The position numbers and the translations under genes were made by a program. The notes beneath the pieces are model-generated. The model saw only the letters and a program-made list of their open reading frames with translations. It made no database searches and had not been told where the DNA came from. From an uncultured Eubacteriales bacterium (GTDB taxonomy: Bacteria; Bacillota; Clostridia; Lachnospirales; Lachnospiraceae): DNA of 6,989 bases. Numbering within the stretch: position 1 is the stretch's first letter; each line of letters opens with the position of its first letter. Positions 1 to 5,698 of this stretch are shown here, piece after piece. Location of the stretch: positions 1-6,989 of the forward strand of contig OMSZ01000100.1 in assembly GCA_900313855.1 (NCBI GenBank). Reading direction: 5' to 3'.

Positions 1-68
1 TGCCGCGGTTCCTTGCAATGTCCGAAACAATTCTCCGCCGTCGTATTATTGACAATATCTATTATCAT
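1..68 (-). CDS. Possible start of an unidentified gene (N-terminus only)
   Basis: An ATG at 68-66 opens a frame of 22 codons that stays open to the window edge. The product begins MIIDIVNNTT and then has two cysteines, in FGHCKEP and just before it in ENCFG. A GAGG Shine-Dalgarno-like site (77-80) lies 8 bases upstream of the ATG, and a consensus promoter is placed about 120 bases upstream, so context supports a real start. I do not recognise the protein. It does not look like the start of L13 (rplM), which often follows truA in Firmicutes. The fragment is short enough that chance openness is quite possible. Confidence 0.35.
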   Translation of the reverse strand, partial: MIIDIVNNTTAENCFGHCKEPR

Positions 69-79
69 CTTCTCTGCCT

Positions 80-178
80 CATCATATTATCCATATATAT
101 GATGTTGGAAAGCGACAGATCAATGATGACTCATAACCGCCAAAATACCTGGGCTAAAGGCATCAGGGCAGTCTTTCC
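80..178 (-). promoter_or_regulatory. Potentially structured 5' leader of the left-edge transcript
   Basis: Downstream of the promoter, the minus-strand leader contains nested complementary segments. An outer GGAAAG (173-178) pairs with CTTTCC (107-112), and within it TGATG (161-165) pairs with CATCA (124-128). Closer to the putative start codon, CATCATAT (97-104) and ATATGATG (80-87) form a perfect 8-pair hairpin with a 9-base loop, and its last stem base is the first G of the GAGG ribosome site. This suggests translational control, but AT-rich sequence makes short stems easily by chance and the structure matched no riboswitch class that I know. Confidence 0.35.
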
Positions 179-196
179 CTATCGTCACAGATATGT

Positions 197-225
197 ATTA
201 TATTATAAATGATCCCGTATGTCAA
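197..225 (-). promoter_or_regulatory. Consensus sigma-A/sigma-70 promoter
   Basis: Read on the minus strand, a perfect TTGACA (-35, at 220-225) is followed by a 17-base spacer and a perfect TATAAT (-10, at 197-202). Transcription would begin around 186-191 and run toward position 1, giving a leader of roughly 120 bases before the ATG at 68. Both hexamers match the housekeeping consensus at all six positions with optimal spacing, which is unlikely by chance even in AT-rich DNA. It is the only full-consensus promoter seen in the window and marks the start of a new transcription unit after truA. Confidence 0.8.
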
Positions 226-262
226 CGTGTTTTTCTTGTTTTTCCGTACTTTTTTGCTATTA

Positions 263-350
263 CAGTTATTTTCATATTCAATATAAGTTATGATCTTTGC
301 TTCAACGCGCCTGCATTATAAAACGCTGACCATAATTTATATTGTAACTG
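263..350. repeat. Interrupted AT-rich inverted repeat after truA
   Basis: CAATATAA (279-286) is the exact reverse complement of TTATATTG (337-344), and CAGTTA (263-268) is the exact reverse complement of TAACTG (345-350). Together they could form a 14-pair stem interrupted by a 10-base bulge on one side, with a 50-base loop. It begins 12 bases past the truA stop codon. There is no U-tract after it, so it is not a standard intrinsic terminator; it could be a 3'-end stabilising structure or chance pairing in AT-rich sequence. Confidence 0.45.
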
Positions 351-361
351 TCAGGCAAAAG

Positions 362-1099
362 CTACAGATATTCTATATCCACCAAGGTCAGACCGCATGC
401 CGGCGCCTTATGCCCTGCCTTTGTTCTGTCCTTAGCCTCTAATATATTCTTAATCTCCTCAGGCGGTATCATACCCATTCCAACCTTTAACAGCGAACCG
501 ACTATAATACGTACCATATTATAGAGGAAGCCGTTACCATTAATTAATACTCTTACAAGATTTCCTTCTCTTACAACCTTAATAAAGTAAATGGTTCTTA
601 CAGTATTCTCCACATCATCCTTCGGTGTACAGAAGCTTTTAAAGTCATGCTCGCCGACAAGGTAATACGCCGCCTGCTGCATTTTCTCCTCATCAAGATG
701 AAAATATACAAAATGAGAATATAATCTCATAAGCGGATCCGGAAATTGCGCATTATAAATCTTATATTCATAGGTCTTTCTTGTATCACAGTATCGCGGA
801 TGAAAATCCAACGGAACCTCCTCCGACTTTTGGATCCTTATATCATCGGGAAGCAGATTATTGATCGCATAGGCAATCTTATCCGGAGGCATTGTAACCT
901 CAGCGTCAAATACAGCAACATTGGAAAGCGCATGAACGCCTGAATCTGTGCGGCTTGCTCCTATAACTGTAATATCCTCATTGAAGAACCTGCTTAACGT
1001 CTTATTCAACACCTCTTCAACCGTTATTCCGTTTTTCTGTATCTGCCATCCGCAGTAGTTAGTCCCGTCATAAGCTACGGTAAGCTTAATTCTCTTCAT
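362..1099 (-). CDS. truA: tRNA pseudouridine(38-40) synthase TruA
   Basis: TruA converts uridines 38, 39 and 40 of the anticodon stem-loop of many tRNAs to pseudouridine in the cytoplasm. The 245-residue product has the usual family length. The N-terminus MKRIKLTVAYDGTNYCGWQI is typical. The catalytic loop reads GASRTDSGVHA, with catalytic Asp52. The conserved active-site tyrosine is Tyr110 in KTYEYKIYN, and the C-terminal half carries NGNGFLYNMVRIIVG (about 187-201). A longer frame begins with a GTG at 1120, but the ATG at 1099 was chosen because it fits the family N-terminus and is preceded by AAGGTGG five bases upstream. The gene lies 56 bases after ecfT, as in many Firmicutes, and is probably the last gene of this transcript. 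All key residues are present. Confidence 0.96.
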   Translation of the reverse strand: MKRIKLTVAYDGTNYCGWQIQKNGITVEEVLNKTLSRFFNEDITVIGASRTDSGVHALSNVAVFDAEVTMPPDKIAYAINNLLPDDIRIQKSEEVPLDFHPRYCDTRKTYEYKIYNAQFPDPLMRLYSHFVYFHLDEEKMQQAAYYLVGEHDFKSFCTPKDDVENTVRTIYFIKVVREGNLVRVLINGNGFLYNMVRIIVGSLLKVGMGMIPPEEIKNILEAKDRTKAGHKAPACGLTLVDIEYL

Positions 1100-1104
1100 A
1101 TTAT

Positions 1105-1111
1105 CCACCTT
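1105..1111 (-). promoter_or_regulatory. Ribosome binding site of truA (fixes the start)
   Basis: Minus-strand AAGGTGG ends five bases before the ATG at 1099. It sits inside the longer GTG-started frame, so it argues for the internal ATG and a 245-residue TruA. Confidence 0.8.
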
Positions 1112-1155
1112 ACGTTTCACTAATTGGTGCCATCACCATCTAAGAACTATAATGA

Positions 1156-1980
1156 TCATACCGCCTGCAAAATCCCCAAATGAAGTATCCGTTTAAGTAT
1201 GATTATAACCAACAGATAAGACACCAGAAGAATATATGCGATATAATCGCGTCTCTCATATTCTAACGGTTTCATCTTAGTCCTGCCCTCACCACCATGA
1301 TAGCATCTTGCATCCATGGCAAGCGCAAGCTCGTTGCTTCGCCTTAATGCGGACACAAACAACGGTATTATTATAGGAATATATTTCCTGATCCTTCTAA
1401 AAAAGCTGCCCTCTTTGAAATCTATTCCCCTTGCCGTCTGCACCTTGATAATCCTGTCAAGCTCTTCAACTAAAACAGGAATAAATCTTAATGCGATCGT
1501 CGTTATCATCATCATCTCGTGTACCGGAATACGAAACTTATTCATCCATGACATCAACTTCTCTAGTCCATCAGAAAGCGCCGTCGGCGTCGTTGTATAT
1601 GTCATAATAGATGAACCGATTATCATCAGCACAAGCTTAAGGAACAGATATATTGCCGAATATACTCCCGTCGTGCTTATCTTGAAAAATCCCAGTTCAA
1701 CGATATTGGTCGTACCCTTAACGGTAAGCAATTGTATTATTACCATTATCAGAATAAATGTTGCCAGCCCCTTACTTCCCTTCAAAATATATCGAACCGG
1801 CACATTCGATAATTTTATGTAAACCGCAAGGATCAGTATCGCAAATCCGTATATATAGATACTCCTTATAAAAAACAGACTGATAACATACAGCAAAGTG
1901 ATCATTATCTTCACTCTTGGATCTAATCTGTGAATCACTGAATCCGTACTATAAAATTGTCCTATTGTCATATCTCTCAT
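1156..1980 (-). CDS. ecfT: Energy-coupling factor transporter transmembrane protein EcfT
   Basis: EcfT is the membrane scaffold of ECF-type importers. It joins the two cytoplasmic ATPases to a substrate-binding S protein and passes on ATP-driven motion. The 274-residue product starts MRDMTIGQFY, followed by the conserved HRLDPRVK (17-24). It has hydrophobic membrane segments at roughly 25-57, 72-87, 107-126, a weaker one near 155-170, and one at 245-263. The long cytoplasmic region between 130 and 240 carries the ATPase-coupling helices: ARG at 183-185 and, in the second motif, ARC at 224-226 within AMDARCYHGG. I believe the Cys form of the second motif also occurs in clostridial relatives. 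An in-frame GTG at 1989 is possible, but the ATG at 1980 has AGGTG six bases upstream and fits family N-termini. It follows the fused ATPase gene after 112 bases. Confidence 0.95.
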   Translation of the reverse strand: MRDMTIGQFYSTDSVIHRLDPRVKIMITLLYVISLFFIRSIYIYGFAILILAVYIKLSNVPVRYILKGSKGLATFILIMVIIQLLTVKGTTNIVELGFFKISTTGVYSAIYLFLKLVLMIIGSSIMTYTTTPTALSDGLEKLMSWMNKFRIPVHEMMMITTIALRFIPVLVEELDRIIKVQTARGIDFKEGSFFRRIRKYIPIIIPLFVSALRRSNELALAMDARCYHGGEGRTKMKPLEYERRDYIAYILLVSYLLVIIILKRILHLGILQAV

Positions 1981-1986
1981 ATCTGT

Positions 1987-1991
1987 CACCT
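1987..1991 (-). promoter_or_regulatory. Ribosome binding site of ecfT
   Basis: Minus-strand AGGTG lies six bases before the ATG at 1980. It overlaps the alternative GTG start at 1989, so it supports the ATG. Confidence 0.6.
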
Positions 1992-1997
1992 ATGCGT

Positions 1998-2041
1998 GTT
2001 CAATCTTATGTTGATCTCATGTTGATCTTATGTCAACCTAC
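1998..2041. repeat. Degenerate 11-12 base tandem repeats between ecfA and ecfT
   Basis: On the plus strand three adjacent units read GTTCAATCTTAT (1998-2009), GTTGATCTCAT (2010-2020) and GTTGATCTTAT (2021-2031), followed by a diverged GTCAACCTAC (2032-2041). The last two sections also form an inverted repeat, GTTGA (2021-2025) with TCAAC (2033-2037). They fill much of the 112-base gap between the fused ATPase gene and ecfT. The gap is otherwise featureless apart from a TTGATCAA palindrome near 2059-2066. Confidence 0.6.
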
Positions 2042-2092
2042 TATCAACCATTCATATCTTGATCAAATTCATGCAAGCCTCAATTCTTCCGA

Positions 2093-4012
2093 TCAACTCT
2101 GTATCAACCCACATAATTCCTCGTATATATCCAACTGATTATGCTTTTTTATGTCAACCTCGCTTCCTACACCTTTCAAAGCATGTAGCAACCTTATACC
2201 CAGAGGTACGTTTAGTTCAAGCTTATAAGTAAGATTCTCATCATCAAACACCTTCCACGTTTTATCAAAGCTTACAACCTCGCCATCATTAATAACAAGA
2301 ATCTTATCGGCAAAATCCGCAACCTCCTCCATGGAGTGAGACACCATGACAACGGTTATGCCATAGTCCTCCTGCAGTTTTTTCAACATTTCAAGTATTT
2401 TTCTGCCGGTAACAGGATCCAAACCCGCTGTCGGCTCGTCAAGTATCAGGAATTCCGGCTCCATGGCCAGTACCCCTGCAAGAGCCACCCGTCTTTTCTG
2501 ACCGCCCGACATATTAAGTGGTGACGCATCATATATGGTATCCGGAAGACCGACTGCCTCTATTGCTTTATAGGACCTCTTAAGAGCTTCAACCTTAGGA
2601 ATATTCATGTTAAGCGGTCCAAAACTCACATCCTTTTCAACAGTCTCGGCAAAAAGCTGGTATTCGGGATTCTGGAAAACCACTCCAACCTTCTGCCGCA
2701 ATTCTTTGATCGGATAATCTTTATCAAAAATATCCCTGCCGTTATAATATATATTACCGCTATCAGGCTTAAGCAACCCATTAAAATGCTGTAATAATGT
2801 AGACTTTCCTGAGCCTGCAGCACCGATAACTGCAATAAATTCTCCTTTTCCAATATGCAGGGACACATTTTTCAAAGCAGTCTTCTCATCGGCAAAGCCT
2901 TTATTATATACATAAGTTACATCATTTAATAGAATTCCCTCAGCCGGATTATCGTTGTCTTCATTATCATGTAGATTATTTCCTACTCTATCATTGTAGA
3001 TACTATCGCTCTCATTATCTGAGGATACACCCGCCGTAACATTCTGTCCTCTTTTATCAGCAGAATACTTTTCTGACAAAAGCTTTAACAGCTTATCCTC
3101 ACATCTTATCAAATAACCTTTATTATCATTAGCGCCATCTTGGTCAATCTGCGCCGAAGCATTACCACTTAAGTTTGATGCTTCATTATCAAAAAGCACG
3201 GCTTTCATTTCACTGTCATTTATTATTCCCTGACCATTCAAAAATCTTAAGTATTGATAAAACTGTGGTAATAACAGTCCGCATTCGGTTAATATCTGTT
3301 CATTTTCAAAAATCTCATTCGGTGTCCCTGAAAGTCTTATCTTACCCTGTTTCATCACAAAAACCTTATCAGCGGACACCACCTCATCCATGTGATGAGT
3401 TATCCAAATGATCGTAATATTCTTTTCCTTATTAAGCTTTATCGCTATATTAAGCATCTGCTTTCTGCCTGCGGGATCTAACATCGCCGTTGCTTCATCG
3501 AATATGATACATTGCGGCTCCATCGCCAAAACTCCTGCAATAGCGACTCTCTGCTTCTGCCCGCCGGAAAGCTTATTGGGTGAAAATGTCCTATACTCGT
3601 TCATTTTCGTATCATTTAATGCGCTATCAACCTGATTCCATATCTTTTCCTTGGAAAAGCCGAGATTCTCAGGTCCGAATGCAACATCCTCTTCAACTAT
3701 TCCACCAATGATCTGATTATCAGGATTCTGAAATACCATTCCGGCTGTCTTTCTTATTGACAGTCTTAATTCTTCCTCTCCTGTATCCATGCCGTCAACA
3801 ATAACCTCTCCCTCACTTGGAGTAAGCAATGCGTTGATCTGTTTGGCGAGAGTTGATTTACCCGAGCCGTTTTCTCCTATAACAGCTATGAAATCTCCCC
3901 GCTCTATTTCCATGGAAATATCAGAAAGGGCTTCAACCATCTCTTCAACATTGCCCTCTTCGTCGCGCCTGAAATATTCAAATACAAGATTCTTAATATC
4001 AATAAAACTCAT
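2093..4012 (-). CDS. ecfA1-ecfA2: Fused EcfA1-EcfA2 ATPase of an ECF transporter
   Basis: The gene encodes both ATP-binding subunits of the ECF importer energy-coupling module in one 639-residue chain. These subunits hydrolyse ATP on the cytoplasmic face of EcfT to power uptake of vitamins or metal ions through interchangeable S proteins. The first half (about 1-274) is EcfA1-like: Walker A GENGSGKST (46-54), Q-loop Gln95 in VFQNPDNQ, signature LSGGQ (148-152), Walker B ending Asp172-Glu173 with DEA, and switch His206. The second half (about 359-639) is EcfA2-like: Walker A GAAGSGKST (397-405), Gln447 in VFQNPEYQLF, MSGGQ (501-505), Asp525-Glu526 with DEPTAGLDP, and His559. Both sites look catalytically intact. 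Residues 275-358 are an acidic, Asn-rich linker. The frame is open throughout. No clear Shine-Dalgarno site precedes the ATG; the start was chosen by family N-terminus. It stands between rplQ and ecfT, where two separate genes are usual. Confidence 0.95.
   Translation of the reverse strand: MSFIDIKNLVFEYFRRDEEGNVEEMVEALSDISMEIERGDFIAVIGENGSGKSTLAKQINALLTPSEGEVIVDGMDTGEEELRLSIRKTAGMVFQNPDNQIIGGIVEEDVAFGPENLGFSKEKIWNQVDSALNDTKMNEYRTFSPNKLSGGQKQRVAIAGVLAMEPQCIIFDEATAMLDPAGRKQMLNIAIKLNKEKNITIIWITHHMDEVVSADKVFVMKQGKIRLSGTPNEIFENEQILTECGLLLPQFYQYLRFLNGQGIINDSEMKAVLFDNEASNLSGNASAQIDQDGANDNKGYLIRCEDKLLKLLSEKYSADKRGQNVTAGVSSDNESDSIYNDRVGNNLHDNEDNDNPAEGILLNDVTYVYNKGFADEKTALKNVSLHIGKGEFIAVIGAAGSGKSTLLQHFNGLLKPDSGNIYYNGRDIFDKDYPIKELRQKVGVVFQNPEYQLFAETVEKDVSFGPLNMNIPKVEALKRSYKAIEAVGLPDTIYDASPLNMSGGQKRRVALAGVLAMEPEFLILDEPTAGLDPVTGRKILEMLKKLQEDYGITVVMVSHSMEEVADFADKILVINDGEVVSFDKTWKVFDDENLTYKLELNVPLGIRLLHALKGVGSEVDIKKHNQLDIYEELCGLIQS
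2939..3190 (-). repeat. Asp/Asn-rich linker with repeated GATAATGA units inside the fused ATPase
   Basis: This segment encodes linker residues 275-358. The 10-base GATAATGAAG occurs exactly twice on the minus strand (3181-3190 and 2959-2968), with near copies GATAATGAGA (at 3010-3019) and a GATAATAAAG version around 3120-3127. They give DNE or DNK at residues 275-277, 296-298, 332-334 and 349-351, and the end of the linker is DNEDNDN. The composition is unlike the flanking ATPase domains. It suggests a flexible, rapidly changing tether. A short section (about 299-316, LIRCEDKLLKLLSEKY) is less acidic and may be a helix left from the EcfA1 C-terminus. Confidence 0.6.
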
Positions 4013-4023
4013 AATAGCAACCC

Positions 4024-4053
4024 AAAAGGCGGAGACCTTACCAGCCTCCGCCT
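4024..4053 (-). terminator. Terminator-like hairpin after rplQ
   Basis: On the minus strand AGGCGGAG (4046-4053) and CTCCGCCT (4027-4034) make a perfect 8-pair, GC-rich stem with an 11-base loop, followed by a run that continues TTT before GGG. It lies 67 bases after the rplQ stop, so it would end the ribosomal/alpha operon. The U-tract is only four bases, counting the last stem base, so some readthrough is expected. That would let ecfA, which starts only about 14 bases after the stem, be expressed from the upstream operon. Confidence 0.65.
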
Positions 4054-4063
4054 AATATTCATG

Positions 4064-4083
4064 ACCCGCCTTCTTAGGCAGGC
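4064..4083 (-). promoter_or_regulatory. Second hairpin just upstream of the terminator
   Basis: Minus-strand GCCTGCC (4077-4083) pairs with GGCGGGT (4064-4070) over seven pairs, two of them G-U, around the loop TAAGAA. Its right arm includes AAGGCGG (4066-4072), which can instead pair with CCGCCTT (4026-4032) in the 3' arm of the terminator. The two hairpins therefore share sequence that could pair in more than one way. Whether this acts as an attenuator is inference. Confidence 0.4.
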
Positions 4084-4119
4084 AATAAACATGCAATAAC
4101 AATATTACGATAAGATAGA

Positions 4120-4656
4120 TTATACTAACTCAAGAATTACTTCCATTGCAGCATCGCCCTTACGAGGTCCGATCTTGATGATTCTTGTATAACCACCATT
4201 ACGTCCTGCATACTTAGGACCATACTCATCGAACAACTTCTCTGTAAGATCGATCTTCTTAGTTCCTCTCTTCTTGCCTGCTGCCTCAGTAGGAACCTCG
4301 ATCACAGGATAGAGAACCTTGAGCATCTGTCTTCTTGCATGAAGCTTAGAAGGCTTATCCTTCTTAACTGTCTTCTCAACTTCATCATATACGGTAACCT
4401 TCTTACCATCTACTACCTCTTTGATTCTCTTACCGTCTTTGTCCTTCTTAGCAACCTTGGCTGTTACGGTAACCTCATCATAGTTATCCTTTTCCTTAGC
4501 TGCAAGAGTGATAAGACTCTCAGCAATCTTACGAACTTCCTTAGCTCTTGCCTCAGTTGTTGTAATCTTACCTTTGTATAATAACTGTGTTACCTGATTA
4601 CGTAATAACGCTTTTCTCTGTGCCTGTTTCTTTCCAAGCTTTCTATACATTGCCAT
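4120..4656 (-). CDS. rplQ: 50S ribosomal protein L17, with clade-type insertion
   Basis: L17 is a large-subunit protein located near the peptide exit tunnel. The 178-residue product begins [20 protein letters not shown] and ends [17 protein letters not shown]...LELV, both characteristic. LHARRQ at 105-110 is also conserved. It is longer than the roughly 120-127 residues of Bacillus and E. coli L17, because of a charged, lysine-rich insertion at about residues 55-103 that contains [15 protein letters not shown]. From memory this insertion is shared with Lachnospiraceae and other clostridia, so it supports the taxonomic guess and does not indicate damage. The start has AGGAGGT (4665-4671) eight bases upstream; Met3 is a less likely start. 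It is the last gene of the alpha operon, 57 bases after rpoA, and is followed by hairpins. Confidence 0.97.
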   Translation of the reverse strand: MAMYRKLGKKQAQRKALLRNQVTQLLYKGKITTTEARAKEVRKIAESLITLAAKEKDNYDEVTVTAKVAKKDKDGKRIKEVVDGKKVTVYDEVEKTVKKDKPSKLHARRQMLKVLYPVIEVPTEAAGKKRGTKKIDLTEKLFDEYGPKYAGRNGGYTRIIKIGPRKGDAAMEVILELV

Positions 4657-4713
4657 AATGTAAAACCTCCTACACTTTGCTTACTATTATTCGGCTTAAG
4701 TGGTTATTAATTA

Positions 4714-5670
4714 TTAATCGTCTCCGTTGTTAAGGGATAAACCAAGCTCTTTCAACTTGTTAAGCACTTCATCAAGTGACTTTCTACCCAGGTTACGAAC
4801 CTTCATCATATCCTCTGTTGTCTTGCTTGTCAACTCTTCTACAGTGTTGATTCCTGCACGCTTCAAGCAGTTGAATGAACGAACTGAAAGCTCTAATTCG
4901 TCAATGTTCATCTCAAGAACTTTCTCTTTCTCGTTATCTTCCTTCTCGACCATAACCTCTGCTGACTTAGCGTTCTCTGAAAGGTCTATAAAGAGATTCA
5001 AATGCTCTGAAAGCACTTTAGCTGCAAGGCTTACTGCCTCGTCCGGTGCAAGAGTACCGTTTGTATATACATCTAAAGTAAGCTTATCATAATCCGTTGT
5101 CTGACCAACACGTGTATCTGTTACAGTAAGGTTAACACGCTCAACAGGTGTGTATATAGAATCAATCGCAATTACATCAATAGAAGTGTCTTCCTTCTTA
5201 TTCTTATCAGATCCGACATAACCTCTGCCCTTTGTAATTGTCAATTCCATATCAAGTCTTGCATCTGATCCGGAAAGTGTAGCTATTACAAGATCCGGAT
5301 TCAAAATTTCAATATCACTGTCTACATGAATATCAGCTGCTGTTACAACACCCTCGCCAACATACTCGATATATGCCTGCTTAGGCTCATTAGAACTACT
5401 GTTATTCTTGATAGCTAATTCCTTGATGTTCATAACTATCTCGGTAACATCCTCTTTAACTCCCGGTATAGAGCTGAACTCATGCAATACGCCTTTGATC
5501 TTAATATAACTTACAGCGGAACCTGGTAAAGATGATAACATAATTCTTCTTAAAGAGTTACCAAGCGTTGTACCATATCCTCTCTCTAAAGGTTCTACTA
5601 CAAATTGACCGTATCTGTTGTCTTCTGAGATCTCTTTAATCTCAATTCTTGGTTTTTCAAATTCAAACAC
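4714..5670 (-). CDS. rpoA: DNA-directed RNA polymerase subunit alpha
   Basis: Alpha dimerises to nucleate assembly of RNA polymerase and contacts promoter UP elements and activators through its C-terminal domain. The 318-residue product has the usual length. The N-terminal domain covers about 1-232, including [20 protein letters not shown] (26-45), part of the assembly and dimer region. A charged linker (about 233-251) leads to the C-terminal domain, with [14 protein letters not shown] (261-274) and [10 protein letters not shown] (293-302). Arg264 corresponds to E. coli Arg265, which binds UP-element DNA. The start codon is GTG (5668-5670), with GGGAGG eight bases upstream and no in-frame ATG nearby that fits. 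It is 28 bases after rpsD, inside the ribosomal protein operon, so its synthesis is tied to ribosome production. Confidence 0.98.
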   Translation of the reverse strand: MFEFEKPRIEIKEISEDNRYGQFVVEPLERGYGTTLGNSLRRIMLSSLPGSAVSYIKIKGVLHEFSSIPGVKEDVTEIVMNIKELAIKNNSSSNEPKQAYIEYVGEGVVTAADIHVDSDIEILNPDLVIATLSGSDARLDMELTITKGRGYVGSDKNKKEDTSIDVIAIDSIYTPVERVNLTVTDTRVGQTTDYDKLTLDVYTNGTLAPDEAVSLAAKVLSEHLNLFIDLSENAKSAEVMVEKEDNEKEKVLEMNIDELELSVRSFNCLKRAGINTVEELTSKTTEDMMKVRNLGRKSLDEVLNKLKELGLSLNNGDD

Positions 5671-5678
5671 GTTACGAA

Positions 5679-5684
5679 CCTCCC
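5679..5684 (-). promoter_or_regulatory. Ribosome binding site of rpoA (GTG start)
   Basis: Minus-strand GGGAGG lies eight bases before the GTG at 5670, supporting the non-ATG start of rpoA. Confidence 0.8.
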
Positions 5685-5698
5685 TTTTTGTTTATGGT

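Larger units (their letters stand above)
69..361. other. Intergenic region between truA and the left-edge ORF
   Basis: This 293-base stretch has no convincing gene on either strand. On the minus strand it contains, in transcription order, an AT-rich inverted repeat (263-350), A-rich sequence with no U-tract terminator, a perfect promoter (197-225), and a leader (about 69-190) with potential stems. A 5-base stem CTGAC/GTCAG (minus strand, about 326-354) followed after CG by TTTT is the only candidate terminator for the truA transcript, and it is weak. No tRNA, riboswitch class or other known RNA was recognised in the leader. Confidence 0.6.

Noticed and set aside
1..25. GGAACCGCGG near the left edge resembles the T-box core of tRNA-sensing leaders
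   Set aside because: The bulge sequence that pairs with the tRNA acceptor end (UGGN preceded by AGGG) is absent, the usual Stem I motifs were not found, and the segment lies inside the open frame at 1-68.
18..212. A 64-codon plus-strand open frame at the left end
   Set aside because: It has no Shine-Dalgarno site, no recognisable domain, and overlaps the perfect minus-strand promoter and leader. It is most likely chance.
1100..1155. Alternative GTG start of truA at 1120
   Set aside because: It would place the strong AAGGTGG ribosome site inside the gene and add seven residues not typical of TruA.
1316..1822. A 168-codon plus-strand open frame opposite ecfT
   Set aside because: It is a hydrophobic antisense shadow of the membrane-protein gene ecfT, with no ribosome site or promoter.
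1990..2040. TTGACA on the minus strand near 2034, as a possible promoter for ecfT
   Set aside because: No -10 hexamer with reasonable similarity follows at 16-18 bases. The hexamer arises from the local repeats.
2917..2941. GAGGGA followed after ten bases by ATG ATG at the start of the EcfA2 half, suggesting a separate EcfA2 start
   Set aside because: The ATGs are in the +1 frame and meet TAA at once. No in-frame start codon lies nearby, so independent translation of EcfA2 is not supported.
4119..4147. TATAAT on the minus strand at the rplQ stop, as a possible promoter for ecfA
   Set aside because: No acceptable -35 hexamer lies 16-18 bases upstream and there is no extended -10 TG. A single hexamer in AT-rich DNA is weak evidence.
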